Shown one piece after another: positions 1 through 5,116 of a DNA stretch of 5,583 bases (positions are counted from its first letter, which is position 1; each line of letters starts with the position of its first letter). The stretch covers positions 1-5,583 of the forward strand of contig JASHXX010000457.1 of NCBI GenBank assembly GCA_030043335.1, read 5' to 3'. Origin of the DNA: Xanthobacteraceae bacterium. GTDB taxonomy: Bacteria > Pseudomonadota > Alphaproteobacteria > Rhizobiales > Xanthobacteraceae. The notes under the pieces were generated by a model, which did not search any database, was not told where the DNA came from, and saw only the letters and a program-made list of their open reading frames with translations. Position numbers and translations under genes: made by a program.

Positions 1-138
1 GCCGTACTTGGCCTTCCAGTTGTAGAAGCTCGCTTCGCTGATCCCGTGCTTGCGGCACAGGTCGGCCGTCTTCACCCCGGCCTCGTGCTCCTTCAAGATC
101 GCAATGATCTGCTCTTCCGCATGCCTCTTGCGCTTCAT
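1..138 (-). CDS. IS3-family transposase, OrfA N-terminal part (partial)
   Basis: This is the first 46 residues of the small DNA-binding protein (OrfA) of an IS3-family insertion sequence. The rest, and the catalytic OrfB, would lie left of the window. The reading frame starts at an ATG at 138 with MKRKRHAEEQIIAILKEHEA and stays open to the window edge. Residues 23-42 form the classic helix-turn-helix of this family: A25-D26-L27-C28 and the HGIS turn at 31-34, followed by the signature SFYNWKAKYG (37-46). In IS3 elements OrfA binds the terminal repeats and is joined to the DDE integrase OrfB by programmed -1 frameshifting; the frameshift site is not in view. The start is supported by AAAGGA at 146-151 on the minus strand, seven bases before the ATG. 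That ribosome site is buried in a hairpin (separate entry). Intact beyond the edge or not cannot be told. Confidence 0.93.
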   Translation of the reverse strand, partial: MKRKRHAEEQIIAILKEHEAGVKTADLCRKHGISEASFYNWKAKYG

Positions 139-139
139 C

Positions 140-164
140 GTCTGGTCCTTTCTCAAGGCCAGAC
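140..164 (-). promoter_or_regulatory. Hairpin that buries the orfA ribosome binding site
   Basis: GTCTGG (140-145) pairs perfectly with CCAGAC (159-164), and CCTT (147-150) pairs with AAGG (155-158). This leaves a TCTC loop and one bulged T at 146. Read on the minus strand, the transcript-side arm contains AAAGGA (151-146), the Shine-Dalgarno sequence, and the stem ends one base from the orfA ATG. Such structures are known in several transposable elements. They limit translation from transcripts that read in from flanking DNA, because those carry the full stem. This role is inferred here; the stem itself is read directly. Confidence 0.6.
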
Positions 165-220
165 TCCAGTCCATCCTGGATAAATTCAACGGCGCAACGT
201 CACCCAATATTGTGTAGCCG

Positions 221-296
221 GAGCATGATCTGGAACAAGCCTGACCCCGGACGTTGATCCGGGGTCGGAACCCAGCTTTGAGAAAAGATCGTGCGC
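221..296. repeat. Composite palindromic repeat (rhizobial intergenic repeat type)
   Basis: The outer arms are GAGCATGATC (221-230) and GATCGTGCGC (287-296). They pair at nine of ten positions, one of them a G-T pair. Nested inside is a perfect 9-bp stem, GACCCCGGA (243-251) with TCCGGGGTC (258-266), around a six-base loop. The GAGCATGATC...AAAAGATC pattern resembles a palindromic element I remember as dispersed in Bradyrhizobium and related genomes between genes. That family link is from memory, while the nested pairing is visible. It lies next to the insertion sequence end and may mark the original intergenic DNA. Confidence 0.6.
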
Positions 297-312
297 TGTT
301 TAAGAGTTAGAC

Positions 313-336
313 CGGCTCGCTTACCGCTTCGAGCCG
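313..336. repeat. Inverted repeat CGGCTCG/CGAGCCG
   Basis: A perfect 7-bp stem, CGGCTCG (313-319) with CGAGCCG (330-336), encloses a ten-base loop. It sits between the composite palindrome and the hairpins beyond the cyclase stop codon. It has no following T-run on either strand, so I do not call it a terminator. Its function is unknown. Confidence 0.4.
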
Positions 337-350
337 CGCCCACCCCTTGG

Positions 351-366
351 AGGGCCTATAGGCCCT
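351..366. repeat. Perfect 16-bp palindrome AGGGCCTATAGGCCCT
   Basis: The 16 bases read identically on both strands, with TATA at the centre. It lies 38 bases beyond the stop codon of the large cyclase gene and just past the adjoining hairpin. It could be part of a bipartite transcription end, a protein-binding site, or a leftover of the repeat-rich spacer. Nothing in the sequence decides between these. Confidence 0.5.
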
Positions 367-373
367 AGTTGGT

Positions 374-398
374 CGACGGGTGCTCATCACACCCGTCG
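374..398 (-). terminator. Stem-loop just after the cyclase gene, likely transcription end
   Basis: CGACGGGTG (374-382) pairs with CACCCGTCG (390-398) through nine perfect base pairs around a seven-base loop. The stem begins five bases after the TAG of the large minus-strand gene, the usual place for a transcription end or a 3' stabilising structure. There is no U-run after it on the minus strand, so it is not a textbook intrinsic terminator. It could act with Rho or protect the 3' end. Confidence 0.5.
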
Positions 399-403
399 GG
401 TCA

Positions 404-3400
404 CTATGATCCCAACTCTTCCAGCAGCCCCTTAGCCTCTTTCAGATCGCGCGTATCGAACCCCTCAGTAAACCACCCGTAAACCGGAGCGAGCAGTTCG
501 CGAGCTTGCTGCGGCTTGCCCTGAGAGCACCAGAGGCGCGCGAGGCTGGTGGCGGCGCGCAGTTCCCAGGATTTTGCTTGTTGCGAACGCGCGACTGCGA
601 GTGCTCGTTCGAAATACGCTTCTGCTTTTTCCTTATCCGGCGCTAGCGACTTGAGCGCGACCTCGCCGGCAACGCGAAGTAACTCAGCCTCGAAACACTT
701 TTCCTTCGACTTTCCTACTTTGTCTATCGCGTCGTCAATGCAACGCCGAGCATCGTCAGGCTGGGCAAGTCCCGCGTAAGCCATTGCCAAATGCCACAGA
801 TGCAACGGCTCATAAAGAGCTGCTCCAGTTGACCGAAGTGAGGTCATCCCCGAGGTGATCGCCCGAACTGCATCCGAGGCATTTCCGGTCTCTGCAAAAA
901 GCGCACCTCGAAAGGCAATTTCGGTCGCCTTCCAGAACAAGGTAACGTCCTTTTCATCCGCCAGAGCGGCTAGTTCATCAAGAAGCAGCCGTGCTTCAGC
1001 ATAAGCCCGGTCGTACGTATGTAGCCACGATGCCAACCACAGCGCATACATCAATGTGGCGGCGTGGCCTATCTCGCGCGCGTCGTTGAGTGCTCGCTCG
1101 GCATCGTTGCGCGCAGCGGCGGGATAACCAAGTGTCCAGAGATTGTGCGAACGAACCGACAACAGAGTCACACCGACATCCCGACCAGAACGCGTCGTAA
1201 GCGGACGGTGTTCGGCAGGATCGTAAATCGCGAGCGCCCGGTCGTAGTGTTCCTTGCCACCCACGAAGTCGCCCACGAGTGAAAGAGCGTTCCCGAAAGC
1301 GACTTGAAGTTTGATCTCTTCGCGACGCAAAGCCGGCGTGGCCGGTAGGGTCCCGATCTGGTCAAGCGCCCGTTTGAGCTGCTCTTTCCCTTCAGGAAGC
1401 GCTGCCCGCGCCAGTGACCTTTGTCCGGCTTTGCCCCATAGGCCCGCGGCCTTCTCGATCAGCTCTGCCTCGGTGCAATGGCGCGCAAGTAGTTCGGGTT
1501 GGTTGTCAGCTATCTCCGCGAACTGGCTTTCAAGTGTCTCGGCGATGCGAGCGTGCAGTGCTCGTCTCGGCTCGCGCAACAGAGTGCCATAGGCGGCATC
1601 CCGCACGAGTGCGTGCTTGAACAGATATGTCGCACGAGGCGGCACACCCTGCCGGAACAGCAAACCTGCGCTAGTTAGCGCGTCAAGACCAGACCGGAGA
1701 GCATTCTCGTCCTTGCGTGCCACTGCTGCTAGAAGCGCATGAGAGAACTCTCGCCCAATCACTGCTCCAATCTGCGCCATTTCTTTCGCAGGGCCGAGCC
1801 GGTCGAGCCGCGCCATCAGCGAGGCATGCAAGCTTGCAGGGACTGCCAATGCCGTAGATGGCACAGTCGCGGCGGTCCGTTGCGCTTTTTCCTCACTCCC
1901 GGCTTCCAACACTGACTTGGTCATTTCCTCCACGAACAAGGGAATGCCGTCCGTGCGCTCAATTATGTCGTGCCGGATGCTCACCGGGATGAACTTGTTG
2001 CCGACAACGCGGTCAATCATGGCCTCGATGTCGCGCTGCGCCAGCCGGTTGATGGTGAGAGTCGTCACGTAAGGCCGTCCGATCCAAGGCGGGTCGAACT
2101 CTGGGCGGTACGTCACAATCAGGAGCACGGGAAGGGAGCAAACTCTATCGACGACGCGACCGAACGTTTCTAGGCTCGTGGGGTCGGTCCAGTGCGCATC
2201 CTCGAAGATCATCAGCAAGGAGTTTTGTCGCGACAATGCCTCCACCTGCGAGGTGAGCGCTTCCAGCGTTTTCTGCCTGCGCTGTTGTGGGTCCAGGTCG
2301 AGCGTCGGATAACGCCCGTCGTTCGGGAGCGACAGCATCTCGGCGAACAATGCCGCATCCTGCTTAGAGGTCGAGGTCTGTGCGAGCAGAGCATCGAGCT
2401 TGCCGAGTTTCACTTGTGCGGTGTCGCCGTGAGTTAGTCCGGCTGCGCGCTCCATCTGTCCGATAATCGGATAGAGCACACTGTCTGTGTGCTGAGGCGA
2501 GCAAAAATATCGCAGGCGCGTGTGTGGCTCCGTGGCCAGACGTTCCATTAACGCCGCCGTCAATCGCGACTTGCCAATGCCAGCCTCACCTGAGAGCAGC
2601 ACTACTTGACCTTCGCTCGCCTTTGCCCTTGACCAGCGACGCAGCAGGATTTCGAGCTCTTCCTCTCGCCCGACAAGTTCGGTCAAGCCGCTCGCGTGCA
2701 ACGCCTCGAACCTGCTTTCGGCCGAACTCGGTCGCAGCGCCGCCCAAGCTCGCACCGGGCCAGCAATGCCCTTGAGGTCTTGCGCGCCGAGGTTCTCGAA
2801 CTCAAACAGATTGCCAAGCAGCCTCCGCGTGGTTTCAGCGATGATCACGGCATTTGGCTGAGCGATACCCTGCAAGCGGGCTGCGACGTTTGGTGTCTCG
2901 CCGACGACTGTCTGCTCTTGGGCAGCGCCAGATCCGATTAGATCGCCGACAACGACTAGTCCGGTAGCGATGCCCACTCGCGTTTGCAGCACGGTCTGCG
3001 TCTTTAAGTCGGTTACTGCCCTGATTAGCTCCAGCCCCGCGCGCACCGCTCGCTCTGCATCGTCCTCGTGTGCCTGAGGATACCCAAAATAGACCAGCAC
3101 ACCGTCACCCATGTATTTCGCGACATACCCGCCGAACCGCTTCACGGTCTCCGCAACACACTTCTGATAGGCCGCAATGACCTCGCGGAGGTCTTCAGGG
3201 TCCATGCGGGCCGAGAGCGCTGTTGAGCCGACCAAGTCCGAGAACATCACCGTTACCTGCCGGCGCTCGGCGCGGTCCTCGGGAGATACGGTTGCGGCGA
3301 CTGGAGCGATCTTCAGGTCACTGGAAGGCCCCGGAGCACCCATATCGCCACGCAGAACAGCGATGGCATCCAGCAGCTTCACCCGGTGCCCAAACGACGC

Positions 3401-3526
3401 GACGCCAAGCTCCTTCAGGTTCTCGTGCGTCAGGCTCGGGAGAACCGCTTCGTCTATGTCATTCTCGCGGAAGATCGCCTCGTACTTTCTGAGGCCCAGG
3501 CTCCGCAGCCAGACCACAACGTCCAT
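404..3526 (-). CDS. SAM domain - class III nucleotidyl cyclase - STAND-type ATPase - TPR protein
   Basis: This is a 1040-residue multidomain signalling protein, probably cytoplasmic (no signal peptide or membrane segment seen). Domains in order: a SAM domain at about 1-60, usually for oligomerisation; a class III cyclase domain at about 84-266; an AAA/STAND-like ATPase at about 282-540; and an alpha-helical TPR-type repeat region from about 690 to 1035. Cyclase residues look complete. The metal-binding aspartates are D97 (FSDLVGST) and D141 (KYMGDG), the base-selecting residues are K137 and T206 (the Lys/Thr pair typical of class IIIb adenylyl cyclases), and the transition-state residues are N213 and R217 (NVAAR). 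cAMP production is therefore the best guess. The Walker A motif is GEAGIGKS (313-320), and the Walker B motif ends in E442-D443, followed by AHW. In this family the ATPase and TPR parts are thought to sense a signal and control cyclase output; the signal is unknown. The gene starts at ATG 3526 with only a weak GGGG-type ribosome site, and the TAG is followed at once by an in-frame TGA. It appears monocistronic. Confidence 0.93.
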   Translation of the reverse strand: MDVVVWLRSLGLRKYEAIFRENDIDEAVLPSLTHENLKELGVASFGHRVKLLDAIAVLRGDMGAPGPSSDLKIAPVAATVSPEDRAERRQVTVMFSDLVGSTALSARMDPEDLREVIAAYQKCVAETVKRFGGYVAKYMGDGVLVYFGYPQAHEDDAERAVRAGLELIRAVTDLKTQTVLQTRVGIATGLVVVGDLIGSGAAQEQTVVGETPNVAARLQGIAQPNAVIIAETTRRLLGNLFEFENLGAQDLKGIAGPVRAWAALRPSSAESRFEALHASGLTELVGREEELEILLRRWSRAKASEGQVVLLSGEAGIGKSRLTAALMERLATEPHTRLRYFCSPQHTDSVLYPIIGQMERAAGLTHGDTAQVKLGKLDALLAQTSTSKQDAALFAEMLSLPNDGRYPTLDLDPQQRRQKTLEALTSQVEALSRQNSLLMIFEDAHWTDPTSLETFGRVVDRVCSLPVLLIVTYRPEFDPPWIGRPYVTTLTINRLAQRDIEAMIDRVVGNKFIPVSIRHDIIERTDGIPLFVEEMTKSVLEAGSEEKAQRTAATVPSTALAVPASLHASLMARLDRLGPAKEMAQIGAVIGREFSHALLAAVARKDENALRSGLDALTSAGLLFRQGVPPRATYLFKHALVRDAAYGTLLREPRRALHARIAETLESQFAEIADNQPELLARHCTEAELIEKAAGLWGKAGQRSLARAALPEGKEQLKRALDQIGTLPATPALRREEIKLQVAFGNALSLVGDFVGGKEHYDRALAIYDPAEHRPLTTRSGRDVGVTLLSVRSHNLWTLGYPAAARNDAERALNDAREIGHAATLMYALWLASWLHTYDRAYAEARLLLDELAALADEKDVTLFWKATEIAFRGALFAETGNASDAVRAITSGMTSLRSTGAALYEPLHLWHLAMAYAGLAQPDDARRCIDDAIDKVGKSKEKCFEAELLRVAGEVALKSLAPDKEKAEAYFERALAVARSQQAKSWELRAATSLARLWCSQGKPQQARELLAPVYGWFTEGFDTRDLKEAKGLLEELGS

Positions 3527-3544
3527 GACGCGCCCCTACGCCTT

Positions 3545-3568
3545 GCTGGCTTGATGACGTAGGCCAGC
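3545..3568. promoter_or_regulatory. Inverted repeat in the cyclase leader
   Basis: GCTGGC (3545-3550) and GCCAGC (3563-3568) form a 6-bp stem. It extends to eight pairs if a G-T and an A-T pair at 3543-3544/3569-3570 are counted, with a 12-base loop. It lies about 19-42 bases ahead of the cyclase ATG, so it would sit in the 5' leader or near the transcription start. It may be an operator or an RNA hairpin; this is undetermined. Confidence 0.35.
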
Positions 3569-3585
3569 GAGGCTCAGTCGGCGAA

Positions 3586-3591
3586 ATCATA
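3586..3591 (-). promoter_or_regulatory. Possible -10 element for the cyclase gene
   Basis: On the minus strand the hexamer TATGAT matches the TATAAT consensus at five of six bases and lies 59 bases before the cyclase ATG. No acceptable TTGACA-like -35 is seen 16-18 bases upstream, so the gene may use a weak, activated or alternative sigma promoter. This is a weak call. Confidence 0.22.
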
Positions 3592-3605
3592 CTATCAAAG
3601 CGGCG

Positions 3606-3629
3606 GCCTTTAGCGATTTTTCGAAAGGC
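3606..3629. repeat. Hairpin upstream of the cyclase gene
   Basis: GCCTTT (3606-3611) pairs with AAAGGC (3624-3629). On the minus strand an inner CGA/TCG stem with an AAAA loop stacks on it through a two-base bulge. It lies between the small gene ending at 3691 and the cyclase start. It could end transcription from the small gene, but no U-run follows, or it could serve as a regulatory dyad. Confidence 0.35.
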
Positions 3630-3642
3630 GCATCTACGAGGT

Positions 3643-3652
3643 TTTCCGGAAA
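3643..3652. promoter_or_regulatory. 10-bp palindrome TTTCCGGAAA
   Basis: This is a perfect palindrome 117-126 bases before the cyclase start and 39 bases after the stop codon of the neighbouring small gene. Its symmetry and intergenic position would suit a dimeric regulator, but no regulator can be named. It could equally arise by chance. Confidence 0.2.
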
Positions 3653-3690
3653 TCCGCCTTCCGTATTATTTCGCCAGAACAAAAACCTGA

Positions 3691-3990
3691 TCATTGTGCG
3701 TGGGTTGGGGCAAGGTGACCGGACACGTCGCGACGGAGGTGCGGGAGGGCGGCAACCATCAGGCTCTCGACTTCCGCTTGATCCAGACGGTCGCGTTCGA
3801 ACAGCGCTTTCGCCACCGCCTTCACCGCCAGCCAGTGGTCGTCGATGATCGCTCTGGTTTCTCGCTGCAGTCGGTCTAGGGTGGCGTCAAAGATCGCACT
3901 ATCGACCTTAACCGGACGCTTTTGGTGAACAGCGGAAGTGCGGGGATTGTAGCCCACCGTCAGCGGTGCGCCATCGCGATCCAAAAACAA
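3691..3990 (-). CDS. Small hypothetical protein, M41-peptidase-like tail, possible gene remnant
   Basis: The call of 99 residues assumes a TTG start at 3990, which has no ribosome site before it. The frame is open without a stop as far as 4047, and the translation upstream of TTG (for example QQHHVAFRH) reads as plausibly as the rest, so the true start is unclear. From about residue 30 the protein is helical, rich in A, R, D and E. It contains ETRAIIDDHWLAVKAVAKAL (residues 44-63), then a segment with RLDQAEVESLM. This pattern of a helix with HW.AV..VA.AL followed by L...EV..L resembles the C-terminal tail of M41/FtsH-like peptidases and their rhizobial relatives. No HExxH zinc motif is present. 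Third codon positions are GC-rich, as expected for a real coding frame. Either a standalone small protein or the truncated end of a peptidase gene whose front was lost. Confidence 0.5.
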   Translation of the reverse strand: MFLDRDGAPLTVGYNPRTSAVHQKRPVKVDSAIFDATLDRLQRETRAIIDDHWLAVKAVAKALFERDRLDQAEVESLMVAALPHLRRDVSGHLAPTHAQ

Positions 3991-4068
3991 ATGGCGGAAC
4001 GCAACGTGATGTTGCTGAGGGAAAGCAAATCCTCTACCGCATGGGAATCAACCCCGTTTTGCGCGATA

Positions 4069-4074
4069 TATACT
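4069..4074 (+). promoter_or_regulatory. Possible -10 element for the small plus-strand genes
   Basis: TATACT within the AT-rich run GATATATACT matches TATAAT at five of six positions and lies 50 bases before the TTG start at 4125. The hexamer 17 bases upstream does not resemble TTGACA. The location, in the gap between divergently oriented genes, is the main support. Confidence 0.25.
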
Positions 4075-4124
4075 GGCGCCGCATATCCTCATGTCCGGCG
4101 TCCCGACATTGTTAGGAGGCTAAA

Positions 4125-4310
4125 TTGAACAAAGGTGAAGCGATCGATGTCACATTTTTTGAAAAATATACTTTGCCTGGACTTGTAGAAGAAATTGATG
4201 ACATCACAACGACTATCATTTTTGTAAAACCAATGGGCGAATGGGCAGTTAAGGTTCCTCGGGCTTGGATTCGCAGGGAGAATAATCGCTTGGTTCTCGA
4301 TCTCGCTTAG
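4125..4310 (+). CDS. Orphan small protein, 61 residues, TTG start
   Basis: I do not recognise this protein. The start is unusually clear for a TTG: AGGAGG at 4114-4119 sits five bases before it, and an in-frame TAG at 4113-4115 overlaps that site, so no earlier start is possible. The protein has an acidic front half (EEIDD at 22-26), a hydrophobic beta-like run TTTIIFV (28-34), and a basic segment around PRAWIRR (45-51) ending in LVLDLA. The alternation suggests a small beta-rich fold. No cysteine pairs, signal peptide or membrane helix are seen. The first half is visibly AT-richer than the neighbouring genes, a possible sign of transfer. It is the first of three small plus-strand genes; the next begins 91 bases later. 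It is divergent to the small minus-strand frame ending at 3691. Confidence 0.72.
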   Translation: MNKGEAIDVTFFEKYTLPGLVEEIDDITTTIIFVKPMGEWAVKVPRAWIRRENNRLVLDLA

Positions 4311-4401
4311 ACGCTGCATTATTCAAGGGAGCCCGCTACCCCCGGTTCCCCTCGCCGGATAAAAATTGGCGGTCTCAGCGAATCTGGCCCATATAGCGAG
4401 C

Positions 4402-4584
4402 ATGGACCTGTTCCGATGCCCGAAATGCGGGACCGAATATTCTGTTACTCAAAAGACGCAAATGCCGGTTTCGAAGCCAGTCTGTGTGGCCTGTAAATCC
4501 TTGTTCATGCCCATAAGAAACGGATATTGGCTCGTCTATCGCCGCACGGAACCCGCCTTATCCGAGAGTGACGATCCGACCTGA
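4402..4584 (+). CDS. Small zinc-ribbon protein, 60 residues
   Basis: The protein has two CxxC pairs: C6-P-K-C9 followed by G-T-E-Y, and C28-V-A-C31. The 18-residue spacing is typical of a small zinc ribbon that binds one Zn ion through four cysteines. The remainder includes the aromatic segment NGYWLVYRR (40-48) and an acidic tail. Short proteins opening with a motif like FRCPKCG are frequent in rhizobia as conserved hypotheticals; a specific role is not known, and nucleic-acid or protein binding is only a family-level guess. I start at ATG 4402 because the ribbon begins right after it. A longer reading from TTG 4366 adds 12 residues (AVSANLAHIAS and the start residue) and has GGAT upstream, so it cannot be excluded. 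The ribosome site before 4402 is poor. Confidence 0.66.
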   Translation: MDLFRCPKCGTEYSVTQKTQMPVSKPVCVACKSLFMPIRNGYWLVYRRTEPALSESDDPT

Positions 4585-4607
4585 CGAGCGACGACCATCG
4601 GTGACGC

Positions 4608-4769
4608 GTGCCCGACGAGCCGGCCCAATTGCGCCAGAAAGCCGAAGCGTGCCGACGATTAGCCGATATGTATGAGGACGACCCGGAGCGTAAGGCACTT
4701 TGGATCGAGCGCGCAAATCATTGGGACAAGCTCGCGACTAAGGCTGAGAAACGGCGACAGCGAACGTAA
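4608..4769 (+). CDS. Small charged helical protein, 53 residues, GTG start
   Basis: The frame GTG CCC GAC GAG opens at 4608 and ends with TAA at 4767-4769. An in-frame TGA at 4602-4604 blocks any earlier start, and GGTGA precedes the GTG. The protein begins MPDEPAQLRQKAEACRRLAD, continues with acidic MYEDDPERKA, then LWIERANHWDKLATKAEKRR. It has high charge, few hydrophobics except for heptad-like L/A/W positions, and would form two helices. It resembles a widespread group of rhizobial small proteins with the pattern AE.CR.LA........R..W...A..W..LA, which are of unknown function. It is shorter than 60 residues and easily missed. It starts 23 bases after the zinc-ribbon gene and may be cotranscribed with it. 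Confidence 0.7.
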   Translation: MPDEPAQLRQKAEACRRLADMYEDDPERKALWIERANHWDKLATKAEKRRQRT

Positions 4770-4774
4770 TTTAG

Positions 4775-4798
4775 GCCGCCTCGACCAACGCGGGCGGC
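4775..4798 (+). terminator. Weak stem-loop after the small-gene cluster
   Basis: GCCGCC (4775-4780) pairs with GGCGGC (4793-4798), with a possible extra T-G pair, around a 12-base loop. It starts five bases after the TAA of the 53-residue gene on the plus strand. No T-run follows on the plus strand, so Rho-independent termination is unlikely. The position is the main argument. Confidence 0.3.
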
Positions 4799-4805
4799 GC
4801 TGGCG
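4790..4805 (+). repeat. 16-bp direct repeat, left copy
   Basis: GCGGGCGGCGCTGGCG occurs here and again, exactly, at 5190-5205. The two copies bracket the segment with the paired hairpins. The bases on either side differ, so the match is exactly 16 bases long. The repeat partly overlaps the weak stem at 4775-4798. Confidence 0.55.
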
Positions 4806-4812
4806 ATCCCTC

Positions 4813-4857
4813 AAAAAAAGAACCCCAAGCGCGGAAGGGTACTCACACGCTTGGGGT
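4813..4857 (-). terminator. Strong intrinsic terminator on the minus strand (copy 1)
   Basis: ACCCCAAGCG (4822-4831) and CGCTTGGGGT (4848-4857) form a perfect 10-bp GC-rich stem with a 16-base loop. Read on the minus strand, the stem is followed at once by TCTTTTTTT (4821-4813), the U-tract of a textbook intrinsic terminator. On the plus strand there is no U-run after the stem, so termination should act on transcripts coming from the right. It could also stop antisense transcription into the small plus-strand genes. The arms match those of the second hairpin at 5033-5080. Confidence 0.72.
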
Positions 4858-5032
4858 CCGGTACGACGAGGCAGCGGGTTGCCGTGGGGTCGTTGGGGGG
4901 ACGGGCCGGTTCCGCTACCTCATTCGGGCAGCAATGCACTCGCGGTTAGAGTATTTCCACTTCAGTTTGTGATGGTGGTCTATTTGTTCCTAGGCCGCTC
5001 AACAAAAATCTATGAACCAGCCGTAGCGTCCT

Positions 5033-5080
5033 AAAAAGGGAACCCCAAGCGTGATGGTCTGGGGGACGACGCGCTTGGGG
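5033..5080 (-). terminator. Terminator-like hairpin on the minus strand (copy 2)
   Basis: CCCCAAGCG (5043-5051) pairs with CGCTTGGGG (5072-5080) in nine perfect pairs with a 20-base loop. On the minus strand the stem is followed by TTCCCTTTTT (5042-5033). The T-rich tail is interrupted by three C, so it is weaker than copy 1. It lies about 160 bases beyond the stop codon of the minus-strand Abi-alpha-like gene and is the first strong terminator candidate for that transcript. Confidence 0.6.
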
Positions 5081-5084
5081 CCCA

Positions 5085-5116
5085 GGGCAGGTGGTATAGC
5101 TAGGAACACACTGCCC
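5085..5116. repeat. Inverted repeat GGGCAG/CTGCCC
   Basis: GGGCAG (5085-5090) pairs with CTGCCC (5111-5116). GTG/CAC at 5091-5093 and 5107-5109 can add three pairs past one bulged A. It lies directly beside the second terminator-like hairpin and may stack with it in the minus-strand RNA. There is no U-run on either side. Confidence 0.35.

Larger units (their letters stand above)
1..220 (-). mobile_element. End of an IS3-family insertion sequence (boundary unresolved)
   Basis: The transposase orfA begins at 138 on the minus strand and runs out of the window, so the right end of the element, as drawn on the plus strand, must lie just beyond 138. IS3 elements normally carry some tens of bases between the terminal inverted repeat and orfA. 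The terminus is therefore expected between about 160 and 220, before the palindromic repeat that starts at 221. I cannot fix the exact end because the other terminal repeat and the target duplication are outside the window. The end coordinate given is an upper limit. Confidence 0.6.

Noticed and set aside
549..2941. Many plus-strand open frames of 60-93 codons and two minus-strand frames (1168-1365, 2212-2394)
   Set aside because: All lie inside the 1040-residue cyclase gene, have arginine/serine-rich shadow translations, no domain pattern and no ribosome sites.
3177..3554. Open frame of 125 codons on the plus strand
   Set aside because: It is antisense to the SAM and cyclase domains, whose motifs are clearly coding on the minus strand; the translation is Arg/Ser-rich without any recognisable pattern.
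3694..4128. Plus-strand frames at 3694-3879 and 3922-4128
   Set aside because: The minus frame at 3691-4047 has better coding composition and a recognisable helical pattern; the second frame also overlaps the ribosome site and start of the 61-residue gene.
4089..4319. Minus-strand frame of 76 codons
   Set aside because: It is the shadow of the 61-residue plus-strand gene, which has AGGAGG and a tightly bounded start.
4313..4362. tRNA-like stretch or attachment site in the C-rich spacer before the zinc-ribbon gene
   Set aside because: A GGTTC-type T-arm fragment is present but no acceptor, D or anticodon stems can be drawn around it.
4672..5034. Plus-strand frame of 120 codons
   Set aside because: It overlaps the 53-residue gene in another frame, is Arg/Gly-rich and runs straight through the strong hairpin at 4822-4857; no ribosome site.
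4813..5080. CRISPR-like array from the repeated CCCCAAGCG arms
   Set aside because: There are only two units, the conserved parts are stem arms within each unit, and the spacing of 220 bases is far too long for a CRISPR.
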